NCBI GenBank assembly: GCA_003993805.1
Contig: RSEF01000001.1
Location: 61,852,860-61,916,859 of the forward strand
Direction: 5' to 3'
Length of the DNA: 64,000 bases
Source: Himantopus leucocephalus
Lineage: Eukaryota; Chordata; Aves; Charadriiformes; Recurvirostridae
The notes under the pieces were generated by a model, which worked only from the letters and a program-made list of their open reading frames with translations, ran no database searches and was not told where the DNA came from. Made by a program: the position numbers and the translations under genes. Below, piece after piece: positions 36,090 to 48,065 of the stretch (its first letter is position 1; each line of letters opens with the position of its first letter).

Positions 36090-38570
36090 ATGAATGACAG
36101 AAACTTGGTGGAACACTAAAAAGCAAATGGGATATTATAATACCTGTCTGCAAGTTATATAGAAAAGTGGGTTCAAGCCAAAGGTTTGGAGGAATAATGC
36201 AGTCTTTTAAATACCTCCGTGGAGTTAACTCAGAAGCCTTAAAACTCTTAAAGGGGAAAACTCTAAATGCAGAAGATCATAACATCAGCTCCACATGAAT
36301 TCACAACCCCAGGAGTTGTCATCCATTTAGAATCCCATGCTCCACATTTATCATTAGGCCTCTAGATAAAGACAACTGGGTACGCAGTTTTGAAAGAAAC
36401 AGTGGCCCAATTTAAAGAAAATGAAGATGGGAGAATTCACTTGTAAGCTGGCACAAAGAACACAACAGCTCCTCGGTGCTTTAAGCAATGGCTTTTTGGA
36501 ACAGATAATTTGAGCACCCACAAGCAAAAGCAGCTATTCCTGACTTCATTTTCAGTAACACGCAGGAACTAATTCAAGAAGTGACAATATCCGAGCCCTT
36601 AAGTAATAGGGTTCACAATGTAATTAAGTACAATGTCCTAGGAGGCAGCAGTGAATGAAGAGACACACAAGTGACACTAGTTTTAGGAAAATGTTTAGAG
36701 CACAACAAGAGTCATTCAGAAGGACATTAGTTCGGAGTAAAGGAAGCGAGTCCTGTACAGATGGTTTGAATAATACATAAGCGATGTGGGAAGGGAGCTC
36801 TTGGTGGGGTCACAGAATCTGCAGAGAATAACCTACAGGTTATTTTGGGTAGGTCAAAACAGCCTTTCAAGACCAGAGAGGACTCTTGGGCACTGGAGTG
36901 AGACTTAACCAAGCGAGGCAGATAGCCAACACAATGATAAGTGACACTGTGTCAATAAAAACAAAGTGAAAACCTGCATTTAAGCTGTGCCAAGTTGCTG
37001 TGCACAATTTTGAGCAGCAACAGCCTGTGCAAGGGAGCTGGGGTCCCCACACCCACCTCAGGGCTCCTCAGCTGAGCACACTGCCATCAGGCAAGGTGTC
37101 CAGCTGCAAAAGGACTGGCAGGAGGAAGGCCACAGATATTAGGCAGGACTGGTCACTTCAGGTTGTGATGGATTTTGCAGAACCTGAGAAGGTTCAGAGA
37201 AAGGCAACAGAAGAGATGGACAGCATGGGATCGTTGTCCTCTGCAAGGAGAGAGGAAACTTTGGGTTGGTTTCTGGTCCCTTTTACTGAGGAAATCCTGT
37301 TCCCCACTACAAGCACCAATTACATTAGCAATACCCTTGATTCCTCCCAGGACTGTAATCACAGTATATTACTGTTTGAGATTTTTGATCTGCTATTGCA
37401 TAGGTCCTACATCTGCTGTAGAGCACACAAAAATATTTCACAACCTCCAATGCGTGAGAGTACATTTTTGGCAGCTCATTCTGGATTTAACAGCACAGTG
37501 GCTCATGATTGCAGGGTGCTGGGCAAGGCAAATCCAGCCAACCCCTTTGGTCCCAACCTCCTCTGAACAGAATAAATGATAGAAGTGTATAAAAAAATTA
37601 ACAAAAACAGCAAATGAGGAACTTCTGTACTCCCAGCACAGGGCCAAGAGGAAACACAATGGTATTAGAAGATGGTAAATCCAAACCTGGCAGGTGGGAA
37701 ATACTCCTTCCCCACCACCACCCATTTCAATATCCTAGAATCATAGAATGGTTAGAGCTGGAAGGGACCCTAGAGATCATCTAGTTATAACCCCCCTGCC
37801 ATGGCCAAAGACACCTTCCACTAGACCAGGTTGCTCAAAGCCTCATCCAACCTGACCTTGAACACTTCCAGGGATGGGGCACCCACAACTTCTCTGAGAA
37901 ACCTGTTCCAGAGTCTCACCACTCTCAGAGTAAAGAATTTCTTCCTAATATCTAATCTAAATCTACCCTCTTCCAGTTTAAAACCATTACCCCTCGGGTC
38001 CTATCACTACACTCCCTGATAAATACTCCCTCCCCATTTTTCCTGTAGGCCCCTTTTAGGTACTGGAAGGCCGCTATAAGGTCTCCCTGGAGCCTTCTCT
38101 TCTCCAGGCTGAACAACCCCCTAACTCTCTCAGCCTGTCTTCATAGAAGAGGTGTTCCAGCCCTCTGATCATCTTCATGAACATCCTCTGGATCTGCTCC
38201 AACAGGTCTATGTCCTCCTTATGTTGGGGCCCCAGAGCGGGACACAGTACTCCAGGTGGAGTCTCACCAGGGCGGAGTAGAAATATATGATTAAACAGCA
38301 GAACTCGCTGCCACAGGAAGGTAGCAGGACCAGGATCCTCACATCGTTCTATACAGGACCAAACAATCCATAGGGAAATAAAACCACATCTAGAGTTATC
38401 ACTAGAGACTCAAAGCCCCAGCACTTACACTAATCTCTAACCCATACACATGGGATTAGTCCACACCTGCCTGCAGCAAGGTCTGGACACCTTCTTGTGA
38501 GGTGCTCCCTGCTGTGGTTAATCACCGGCAGTTATCTACTGGGACCAGCTATTCCTCTTTTGTCTGAGAT
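36090..38570 (+). mobile_element. Ancient CR1/L3 LINE, split by a younger CR1
   Basis: The left end begins in the endonuclease: GACAGAAACTTGGTGGAACA reads TETWWN, the family hallmark, and AACTAATTCAAGAAGTGACA at about 36570 resembles later endonuclease text. At about 37180-37210, GAGAAGGTTCAGAGAAAGGC followed by AACA matches the reverse-transcriptase end ('EKVQRKAT'). At about 37572-37600, AATAAATGATAGAAGTGTAT followed by AAAAAAATTAA matches the next segment. After the inserted CR1 it resumes at ATTAAACAGCAGAACTCGCT (about 38291) and ends with CTACTGGGACCAGCTATTCC followed by TCTTTTGTCTG, a degraded family tail. The middle of the reverse transcriptase appears deleted. All frames are broken. 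Confidence 0.75.
37734..38283 (-). mobile_element. Avian CR1 LINE 3' fragment
   Basis: It begins CCTAGAATCATAGAATGGTT, the antisense of two ATTCTATG-type terminal repeats, followed by the well-conserved antisense 3'-UTR and ORF2 end (AGAGATCATCTAGTTATAAC, then CACTAGACCAGGTTGCTCAA, CCAGGGATGGGGCACCCACA). It ends, 5'-truncated, at GTCTCACCAGGGCGGAGTAG. It is the best preserved bird-type CR1 here and interrupts an older LINE whose sequence continues on both sides. Confidence 0.95.
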
Positions 38571-39198
38571 GGATGACATTTATAATCAAGGCAATCACAT
38601 TTATGGCTTGATTTTTTAAAGTGCCTAAGCATAGGGGGGTCATAGGCAGACAAGCAACAGGTCCCTGAGCTGGAGAACAGAGCAAGGCATCATATGAGGG
38701 CAGCTGTGAGTCGCAGCAGATGAAGTGGGCATGAGCATTAACTTTTCTGACGCTTGCTCATTCGGGTTTTTTTCCCCTTCCAGGATCAGTTTATTCTCGT
38801 CATTTTGAGTCAGAGCTTCACAGATCAGGCCAAGCAAACCCTTCTTAACACCCCATTTCCAATTTATAAAAATAATCATTTGTATCAGTACAGCTGCTAT
38901 GATTCATGCTAGTTAATACCCCAGAAGGTAGAGACACCTTTCAGAGAGCTGTCACCTTCCACGCTAGTCACTGTCAGAGAGAGTCCAGACCAGCAATTCA
39001 GGCTTAGCCCAGCACTAGAAGTGTCCAACATCCTTATCCTCTTCACATCAGCAAACTCCATAACACAAACAGGCAGGGGAATGTTTGCTTAGCTCAGTGT
39101 CCAGGGAAAATGCAGCTTCAAGATTGCGTCGCACTGGGATGCTGCAGTGACACAAGCCAGTTTCAGGCTAAGCAGATTGTTTTGCCAACCAATTTTGG

Positions 39199-39214
39199 TT
39201 TTTTTTTTTTTTTT
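39199..39214 (+). repeat. T16 homopolymer
   Basis: This is a run of 16 thymines on the + strand, A16 in the channel transcript. Confidence 0.9.
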
Positions 39215-39479
39215 GCAATGTTTTATCTAGCTCAGTTAGCCTGAGTGCCAAATGCCCAAGCCTTTTCTGAGCTCCAAGCTCCTTTTCAGTCATGGCACTT
39301 GACCATCTTTTTCTTTATGAATTGCCAGCCAATCTGAACAGTGCTCCCAATTCCTAATTAATTTACTTATCATTTCCTTATCATTGAAAAAGCGTATGCA
39401 TGCAGGATTGCAGCTTACACCCATGTATTATGAGCAGCTAGAGCACATGTCACTTCCTTTCAATGTAAGATTGGTCTAA

Positions 39480-39770
39480 ATCTCAATAATGTCCCTCCCT
39501 GCCTGCTGCTGCTTTTCACTGCTCCCAGGATATTGTTTATTCCTTCTCACATCCCTCAGGGTATTCCTCATCTCGTTCCTTTTGCACCATTTCCCACTCC
39601 TTCCACCCTGCTCCCAGCTCCCCTGCCCCATTGTCACAATTCCAAATTTCTCCTCCTCTGTTACTCTCCTGCCACCTTGCTAGATGTCACTACTTATACC
39701 CCCCTGCACATTCCCGCCTTTGCCCCGACATGTTCTCACTTTGCAGCCCTCCCTCTTCTCAGGAAAGCAA
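39480..39770 (+). repeat. Polypyrimidine-rich tract
   Basis: C/T-rich for about 290 bases (TCCCTCCCTGCC, CCTTTTGCACC, CCCCTGCCCC and similar). It explains the leucine-, proline- and serine-rich frames in the same place. Confidence 0.6.
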
Positions 39771-40869
39771 GGAGGGGGGAAATGCCACCTCTCATTTTTA
39801 TATACAGCATAGACCCAGCCTTTTTTTAGATCAAGCTCTGGCAGAGCCAGAGCACTGGAGCTGCCTGGGATAGCTAATGATCTCATCTTCTGCAAACCAT
39901 GAGCTTTTCTCTTGGCTCATTCTCTTTGACCTTAGCACAGCCTTAAATATTGAGCTGCTGCATCCTCCTGGAATTCAGCATTGACATCTCTTGCTCCCGC
40001 TCAGCTTCTCGTTTGTGATACGGCTGCTCTCCCTCCTTCTGGAGACAACTCCTTTTCTGTCTCCATACATGCTGTTGCCCGCTGTGGCCTTCTGATCCCC
40101 TTTTTAAAAATGAAACCGTAAGTGGTCCCTCCCGGACTGTAGCGATACCTGGAAACTGCCACCATCATGGATGGGGGATACCTCCGAGCCTTTGTCACTC
40201 CTGATGATGGTAGCCAGTAAAGTCTAGGACACTTAAGTCTTGCGGGTTTTAAAAACCTACAGCTAAGGAAATATAAGGCTTCCAAGTCTGGCTCAATAAT
40301 AATTGCCATAATTCCTTATTAATTTTGTGCTTGAGCTGATGCTTCTCTCCCTAGAAATACACGAGTCAGCAGTGACAAAGGCACGCGCAGCAGCCAGGCA
40401 TTTTCTCTAGGCTCTGACTAGGAGGATCCTAGCAACACAGTTTCTCCTGCGTTTCAGCTGGGTTGCAAGTGTCACAAGCCATGGGGCATTCATCAGCTTA
40501 ACAACTTCACAGGCACAAAGCTCTTTTGAATATTCAAAATATTTTACCCCTTTCCTTCTCCATAAGCCTCCAGCATTTCTACAGTCTTAAACCAAATCCT
40601 CTCCATCCCTGGGACAGAAACTTTTCCTATTGTAAATTCCTTCCAGGCTCCCCCTTGACTTGTTGCCAAGTCAAACAACCCATAATTGGCACTTCTAACC
40701 TTTCCTGCTGAAAAAAAGTCAATCCTTTCAGACCCTTCAGCATTTCCCTTGTTTTCTCGTTTCCTTCTTCCCAGAATCCCCCCAGAGCTTAGAGTACTCA
40801 ATGCGTAATGACACCCAATCCCATAGGAAAAAGGAGTACAACACACCAGGTCTACAGTATGATGTCTTA

Positions 40870-40965
40870 CTGTACACCTAGTCATCAAACTCTTTCAAGC
40901 AGGGACCACCTTCTCTTGCTATGTTTATACAGGGTCTACTGCAATCAGTTCCTGTCCCTGCTAAC
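40870..40965 (+). mobile_element. MIR-type SINE remnant
   Basis: CAAACTCTTTCAAGCAGGGA, then CCACCTTCTCTTGCTATGTT and TATACAGGGTCTACTGCAAT, follows the order of the amniote MIR-like text 'gtaagctctttggggcagggaccgtctttttgttctgtgtttgtacagcgcctagcacaat'. Only this segment is recognisable. Confidence 0.6.
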
Positions 40966-40969
40966 ATAT

Positions 40970-42685
40970 TGGCAAGAGCAAGGTGCTCTGAACAGCAGAA
41001 TTTATGAAGCTTTTATGATTTGTGTCTCATCCCTCCAAAAACCCCCTTTTCAGGAACAGGTCTCTGCCCCAGTGCTCCTGAGGGTCCCCCTTCCCACTTC
41101 AGACAGAGGGTTGCAGGGGATGAGACGCAAACAAGAGGCATCATCAGTTCTGCTGCTCACAAAATTACTCTCTCCATCCTCTCCGGGTTTGCCCATCTTC
41201 CTTAAACCTTGCAACACACCTCAGGTCGACCTTTCCTGCAACTCTATGCACTCTGCATCACACCACAATGTTTAATCTCCTCCCTGTGTTCCCAACATCT
41301 TCTCAACAGTTTACCCCATCCCCAGCCTAGGTCCATTCCTTGTTCCCACCAGTGCACCCTCCTCAGCACAGCATGCCTTACCAGCTTGGCAAACAGCAGC
41401 AGCCTCCGTGGCTGCTCCTGCACTGCAAAAGTGCTGGTGGGCCATCTGGCACGGCAGGCAGACTGGCCAGGGAGTCACTACCTTTCAGTGGCTGTTGGAC
41501 CAAGCAGGATAGATGAGGACATTGCTCTGCCCGTCCGTCCTTCAGTGAGGGCACCAGTAGGACCACTCTCCTCCATCCACCCACCTCAGGTTATGAGGTT
41601 GAAACTGGCCAACAGGTTCTTACAGGGGGCATTGCTCACCTCCACTTCGTTTCCTTACGAAACAGAGCTAAAAATAACAATAGTAACAGCATTAACAGTG
41701 CAGCCCAAGACTGCACTGAACTTTTCTCGTGACACATTGATTTGTAACTTCATATCTAATTTACTTACCTTTATTGCCTGTAGGACTCTAAACGGGTGCT
41801 GCACATCTGAACACCTTTCAGATGTACAGATGGGAAATGTTATTTAGTAGAGGAGCCTTATTAATCATTGTTACAGTTTGAGTCTCCCTTCCGCTGCAAC
41901 CTTCATCCACACTTTTTGTTTCCTCTTATCCTGACCCATTTCCCTATTTTGCCTCAAGTCCCACTTCACTCGAACATGCCCCCAATATCACTCTCTTACC
42001 GTTCATGTTGTACAAGGAAAAGCTATCATCTTTCTTGCACTTGAATAGCTTCATTAATCTCCAATTCATTTAAAAGAAACTAGTTTAACTTTTCCACTTT
42101 TCAAAATTTCTGCTCTGGCCTCTTTTCCATCCTTTTCTACACTAAAAGTGAAACAATATTATTGAAGATTGAGAGGCCAGGAGAAGCGGCAGCTCAGGAG
42201 CAAACCAATACGGTAAAAAACAAGAAGCTGCTACTCCCAAAAGTTACACCAATGATCTCTAAATGACTTGCAATATGAGGCAGCTCCATTGCTTAAAAAT
42301 TCAGTAACATCAACCAAATTGGGGAATTAAAAGGGCACACATTGCATTTGGAAAGCATCTCAGGAGCCAACCCAGAGACCTCTAGACAAGGGAGTTTTAA
42401 AGTTAGGCCCAGCAAATGGGATGAAATAACCTTTAAAAGCAGAGATCTAAACATCTGGAAGAAACAGGCTGTGACAAAATCCACGCTTTTTTTTATACAC
42501 ACTAAAGAAAATCATGTCTTACCACCACGTTTTAAGCACGACAAGTCAGTGAATGAATTAAATTGGTCAATGTTTATACCCCAACAGGATTAAAATCCTT
42601 ACTATGGCAGTGAATTAATTTTGTGATAGAGATTCATTTCTAGACTGTGTCACATGTTACTTAAACACACTTATTATCTGGAAAT
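40970..42685. other. Intron, nothing recognised
   Basis: A 212-codon + strand frame (41209-41847) is open but shows no known domain or clear coding character. No repeat family was identified. Confidence 0.4.
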
Positions 42686-42689
42686 AAGA

Positions 42690-43120
42690 ACACCCAGTGA
42701 GTGATAAAATTGCAGACAACACCAATTTATTTGAGGTAGCCAAGACCAGAAGGAACAGGGAAGAATCTGAGTGAGACCTAAGCAAATAGACAATGTGATA
42801 ATAAGTTATATTCAATGTTGGTAAATGCAAATAATACCTCTAAAGAGGGGAAAAACATACATTATTCACACATCTTTTAGATTTATGAAATAACTGTCTT
42901 ACCAAAGAAAGGAATCGAGATGGCAACAGGAACAGCTGAATGCTGAGCTCAGCTTGCTGTGCAGCTGTGGCAAAAAACCCAACCATGATGTGAGAACACA
43001 GGAGGAACAGGATGAAGTGATACAAAACTGTGCTGAGCCCTCTATAATTCAGGGGTGGGATCATACCCAGATTATTATATGCAGTGCTGGACACCATCTC
43101 AAAGGGGGAAAAAAAACCCC
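42690..43120 (+). mobile_element. Ancient CR1-like LINE remnant
   Basis: The text AAAATTGCAGACAACACCAA resembles the reverse-transcriptase 'FADDT' region of old CR1 elements. TATAATTCAGGGGTGGGATC, then ATACCCAGATTATTATATGC and AGTGCTGGACACCATCTCAAA at the right, follows 'vRPhLEYcvqfWaPhf'. It ends in a short A-rich stretch near 43110. Frames are destroyed. Confidence 0.6.
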
Positions 43121-43124
43121 AACA

Positions 43125-46100
43125 ACCTGGAAATGGGGAGCGTGGGTAAAACATAGCCATGACCATAATCACACTACAAAATTTAGGAGGAGATACACTG
43201 ACAGCTCTTGTAGACGGAGTGCCAGTCTGGCCTAAGGCCATTCCCCATGTCCCTACCTTCTCCACTGCATTTCAGGCAAAACAGCCACATGGATTTCCCC
43301 ACATATCACTCCCTACACCAAGGCGTTTCAGTTGTCTCAGGACTGGTCCACAAGAATCAATTCTTGCATTGAATTTAACTCCTATGAATATTAAAGCTCG
43401 TAGCTGGAAACATCTCATTTTTTCAGTGGTTGATTTCCCCCTTCCCTCCGCTGTTGCTATTATTGAATTCCCTACTTCTGTTATGTAAAGTAATTTCTGC
43501 TATTGTATTCGGAGAATACGGCTAGCACAGCAGATAGCACACAAAATAAGATGATATTGTATCACTTATCTGAAAATCTGTGCTTATAGCAGAGGAGAAA
43601 GGAGGAGACAGGACGCCTGCAGAAACAGCAGGTGGGGGGTCTGCGAAGGTACTTGGACTGGAGCGGCAACATGGCCACTGCCCGTGTCACTGCAAATGCC
43701 ACTCAACTCCAAGCAGCCATGGGGAGATGGCACATGTGTATCGCAGATCCTTGGTCCCCACTGTCCCAGGCGACGCTCGCCAAGGAGCAGTGCAGACACA
43801 TGCAGCAAAAGGGGTCCTCCATCCCTCCTCCGTTCCCTTCCTACACCAAGGGCAACAGCCTGCAGCAGCGCAGGCTCCTGGCAGCTCTCGGGGCTGGCCA
43901 GCTACTGGCTCCCGATTCGTGTTTCTGAAAGAGAAGCTGTGGCAGAAATGATAAAACTCTCCTCCATTTGGACGAAGTAAAGGATTTTGTAGCACATGGG
44001 TTTGCTTTGGCTAATTAAAAGCACAAGGCCATGCAAGGAAAGCAGTGCTTTAATCGCTGAAAATAGCTGGAATTAAAACTAATCACGAGCATTTAGCACG
44101 CCACGGATAAAGATGTTTGAAAGTGTTTCTGCCAGAGGCCTGTGGGCTGCCTTTATATAGCTACAGGAAAAAAGGTACACAGAGTCCCTCACTGATGCAG
44201 CGTCATGTAAACCTGTATGTTCTACCACCCTTCTTGGGGGCTTCAGAGCCCTACCAGGAGGGGACAGAGTACCAGGGCTCCACTCCTCAAGCAGCAAAGC
44301 CCAGCTCCCACCTTGACACAGTCACCTCACTCCTGTAATCAAGGTAGTCTTTCCAGACCATGCCTCAACAGGCCAAGGAGCAGGAGACCCCCAAAGGCAG
44401 AGGGAACCACAACATCCATCCCCTTCCTTTGTCTCCTGCTGCAGCTCATTACTGCTTGCAGTCTTGGCTCTGCCTCCGAGATCTTCCTCTCTTTACACTC
44501 AGTGGTGATGCACCGGGGATCTCTGGTCTGGAAGGTGCTACCAAAATGGCTCCAACAACAGCAATCCACCATCTGCTCAGCCAACCTTAAAAGACTCTGT
44601 AAAGCAAAGTCCATCACAGCCCTGAAGTATCTAGTGGGCATGCCCTTTGCAGCACGAGGATGGACAAATTCCAAGCTCCTAAGCCAACCAACCACATCAG
44701 ACAGCCACCACACAGCCAAGAGCCACCACGTACCTCGTATTGCTGAGGAAGGGTGGCCAGTTCACATCAGTCTACCTCCCACCCCAGCCTGAAGCCCCAA
44801 ATTACCCAGCAGCTCTCCCATCAACCAAACCATGCTCTCTAACACAGACACAAAATGGGTAATTACTTAAAGCACACAAAAAGTCATACAGTTCATAGGC
44901 CACCAGTTGGCCTAGCTAATTCATTAGTGGGGCCTTTCCTTTTAATCTGTTACCCTTAGCTCCAGAGTCCTTAGCTCCATTGAAGGTTCTCCCAAATGTG
45001 GACAGAGCACAGCTTCAGCAAGTCCAATCTCCAAGCTCTGAAGCAAAGTTTTTATTCATTTCAGGTTACATCAGGATAGTGCACTCTTCCCAGCTTCCTG
45101 GGAATTTCTTACATCTCCATTTTCTAGTATCCTCCTACAGACCCTAATCATGAATGATTTATAACCAAATTCAAAACAAAGGGGACTCTGCTTGCAATTC
45201 TGAATGGCTTCTCCCTCTGAATTGTCTGTTACTCCTCTTGCTGACTTTCTACTGTATTTCTGAATATTCTAACTGTTTAGGAAATGCCTTGTAATTCATT
45301 AATTCTTCAATTAATACTTAGACACAGCAAAGATGTACAAGTGAATAATTCTAGCCCATAATCACATGGTCATACAAAACCAGCACTGGAAGTAAAACTG
45401 CTTTTGAACATCTACTGCAGGTTACATTTTTGTGAACCCATAGCTCAGCAGTCACCTCAGGCCACACAGGTGAGGACATCTGCTTGCGTGAAGACAAGCT
45501 TCCATTGTGTGAACAGCAAAGGTCTGTCACGCTGCACTGGGATTCAGAATTTAAAGTCCACAGGAAAGTCCAAACAGATTGCTTCAGCAGCGCTTTTGCA
45601 GGCATTTATTCTGCCCTTGACCACACTCAGAGAGGCCTAAGACCGCTGAAGGACTGAAATTATTTAAAATTACCTCCTGTGTGACAGTTGGACAACAAGA
45701 CAGTTACCTTGCAGACCTAAATGAGATTCCAGTGTTTTAGTGGTATCTGGTGGCACACGGGTCTGATTTAATGCTACTGAATGATAGATGCTGAAACTTC
45801 ACTATTTCCAACTGAATGATTATGAGAAGTTATTTTTGTTGGCTTTTCCCTAAAAGAGGCAAGCTTGTCCTTCTCCAAGCAGCAGATCCCTTTGCAGTAG
45901 CTTCCACTCACTACCAAATCCTCCTCTTTCACTGATGACAAGGTCAGCAGCTCCACCTTACCTTCAGAGCCCTTATGACCCCCCAGGAGACTGCCTCTCC
46001 CACATGCCAAATTCACGGCACAGATGCTGAGCCATTCCTCTTCCATTCAGGACCAAGATGGGGAACAGTTAACTGTCGACTGGGGTGATCCCCACTCAGA

Positions 46101-46175
46101 TGCCACAACTGGGCAAATCAGACTGTATGCTTTAAATCAAAGAAAGGTTCAGGAACCCACCCTCTGCCCCAGCAG
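43125..46175. other. Intron, nothing recognised except a possible regulatory block
   Basis: No exon or repeat family is seen. 43985-44160 is AT-rich with TAATTA, AAAATAG and TTTATATAG words of the kind found in enhancers. Open frames of 98-191 codons at 43580-44792 on both strands overlap one another and show no domain. Confidence 0.35.
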
Positions 46176-46179
46176 CATG

Positions 46180-46742
46180 GCCAGCTAGGAGTATATAGGG
46201 CTGTATTCACAGGACTGCAACCAGTAGGTTAAGGAAAGTTATATACTTCCCTTCACACAGTACTTGCTAGATTATATATGGGTACTTGGCTCAGCTTTGG
46301 ATCTGTCAGTACAAGAAAGATGTTGATAAACTGGATCAGGTTCAGCAAAGGGCCACCAAGATGCTCAGGGGGCTGAAGCACTTGCCCAGCAAGGAGAGGC
46401 TGAGGGACTGGGGCTTGTTCAGCCTGGAGAGAAGATTCGAGGGACCTAATAGCCCTCCATCCAATACATAAAAGGAGATGAAGCCAGGCTCTTTACTGCA
46501 GTACATGGCAGGAGAACAAGAAACAATAGTCTTTAAACAAAACAGAGGAGCAGAAGAATTTTCCCTACATAGATAGAGGAGCTATAGCAGACAATGCCCA
46601 GAAGAGTGCTGCAGACTCCATCCTTTGAGGTTTACAAAGCCCAACTGGACAAAGCTCTGAGCAGCCTGGCCTGAGTTCAGTGCTGACCTTGCTTTGAGCA
46701 GAACATTGGGCTCCTGAGGTCCCTTCCAGTCTGAAGGACTCA
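46180..46742 (+). mobile_element. CR1 LINE 3' fragment
   Basis: AAAGGGCCACCAAGATGCTC, then AGGGGGCTGAAGCACTTG, GAGAGGCTGAGGGACTGGGG and CTTGTTCAGCCTGGAGAGAAG are CR1 ORF2 C-terminal text ('RATKMLRGLKHLPSKERLRDWGLFSLERR'-like over several short spans). The right end, GGTCCCTTCCAGTCTGAAGG, is the tail without preserved ATTCTATG units and is followed by a T10C6 run. It shares diagnostic text with the copy at 6680-7397. Confidence 0.88.
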
Positions 46743-46744
46743 AA

Positions 46745-47710
46745 TTTTTTTTTTCCCCCCTCAAAACTACAGCACTCATTTCCTCAACTTCCAATCCCAT
46801 CCAGGCATTCAAGTTCAGTGGACATCTCAAGTAACTGAATACAATAGGACGGCTTTGAAAAACTAAAGCTGTTCCCTTAATCACAAAAAAAAAATCAATA
46901 CAGATATCCGAGGGAATCTTCCCTCTCTTCATCCTTCATGCAGGCAATGTCCCTCTGCCCTCCACACAGAGCGTCCTTTCCTGAGGACGGATGCTCCTTT
47001 TGCTCTTTCACTCTTGTTTATCAGGTTACAGCTCTACCGCTACTCTTACTCTAGGATTTAGCAGTCTTGTTCTCTTGCCAGAGAAGGAAGAAGTTTCTCT
47101 GCTGTGACATGAAGAGATGTCACTTTTGTATTCCTGTCATTTTCCCCAGATGCACATCACTCTCCCAGTCTCCAAGGGAATATGTGCATATTCACACAAA
47201 GTTGGAAACGAATACGCCTGGATCAGCCCCCAGACCGGGCATGCATACACAGCCTTGTGCTAACACACCCACCCACTCAAAGATTAACTAAATTTTGACC
47301 TGATTGCATCCAATTAACCTGAATTTCTCACTTTCTTGCAAAGCAGTTCCCTTCGCAAGCCCATTGGCCTTTACCTTGTGGCTATATTATAAGTATGATG
47401 CCCCAGAAAAAATGAACAGGAGAGGAAAGCAAGGGTATGGAAGAAAAAAAAGCAGTATAAGACAACAGTATAAGAAAAAGACACGGGAGCAGGAAGTTAT
47501 TAGCGGTATTATTTTCTTACCCGATATAATTTTGCTAAAACAACTATTTGTTTCATGCCTCCCCTCTGCCTGTAAATTCAGCAATGGGACAAGTATTTCA
47601 CCTTTTGACACATCAGGAAAGCACCTCCTGTTCTGCAGATGCCTGTTGAAGCAAAGCACTTGGGCACAGGCTTTAGGGTAGCCACATGCCAGGGGAGGCA
47701 CTGCAATCCC
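46745..47710. other. Intron, nothing recognised
   Basis: It starts with a T10C6 run (46745-46760). No exon or repeat is seen. Confidence 0.4.
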
Positions 47711-47714
47711 AGAG

Positions 47715-48065
47715 ATGAGAGCAATGTAATGAGAGGAAAATAAAGCAACAGAGAGCATTACTGGGAGCAAAAAGAAATAGAAGAAGCAGGAAGATGTGCA
47801 AACAGAACAAAAGAGAAAGAGGAGAAAAGAAAACGAAGAAGATAAACTAAAGCTAAATAAGACACAGAAGCATAGAAAGAGTATAGGTAGGGCTGGGGAA
47901 AGGTGTAGGGGATGTAGAGGATGGAAGAAAAAGTATATTGAAATATATTTGGATCAAGAGAAAGAGGCTCCAGTCCAGAGGAAAAAAAAAAACCTACACA
48001 CACAAAAGGGAAAAAACCAAAAAAAACCCTCAAACAACACAGAGATAGTTAGAAGAGAGAAAGCT
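47715..48065 (+). repeat. Polypurine-rich tract
   Basis: About 350 bases dominated by A and G (GAAAATAAAG, AAGAGAAAGAGGAGAAAAGA and similar). In the transcribed sense it is a long polypyrimidine tract, which could bind PTB-type splicing repressors. This is inference from composition only. Confidence 0.7.

Larger units (their letters stand above)
38575..40865. other. Intron, no gene recognised
   Basis: It contains a T16 run (39199-39214) and a pyrimidine-rich segment (39480-39770). A short imperfect inverted repeat lies at 40155-40168 / 40204-40218. A 102-codon minus-strand frame (40001-40309) lies in a locally CpG-richer stretch but matches nothing I know. Confidence 0.4.

Noticed and set aside
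37000..37566. 188-codon + strand open frame
   Set aside because: It lies within the old CR1/L3 element. Its only familiar part (EKVQRKAT) is reverse-transcriptase remnant, not a host gene.
40155..40218. Imperfect inverted repeat as transposon ends or a hairpin
   Set aside because: The arms are short and mismatched, and there is no target duplication or transposon text around them.
41209..41847. 212-codon + strand open frame
   Set aside because: No family recognised. Its Ser-, Leu- and Cys-rich composition mirrors the C/T-rich DNA.
44217..44792. 191-codon + strand open frame, overlapped by a 126-codon minus frame
   Set aside because: No domain is recognised and overlapping frames on both strands indicate a stop-poor stretch, not a gene.
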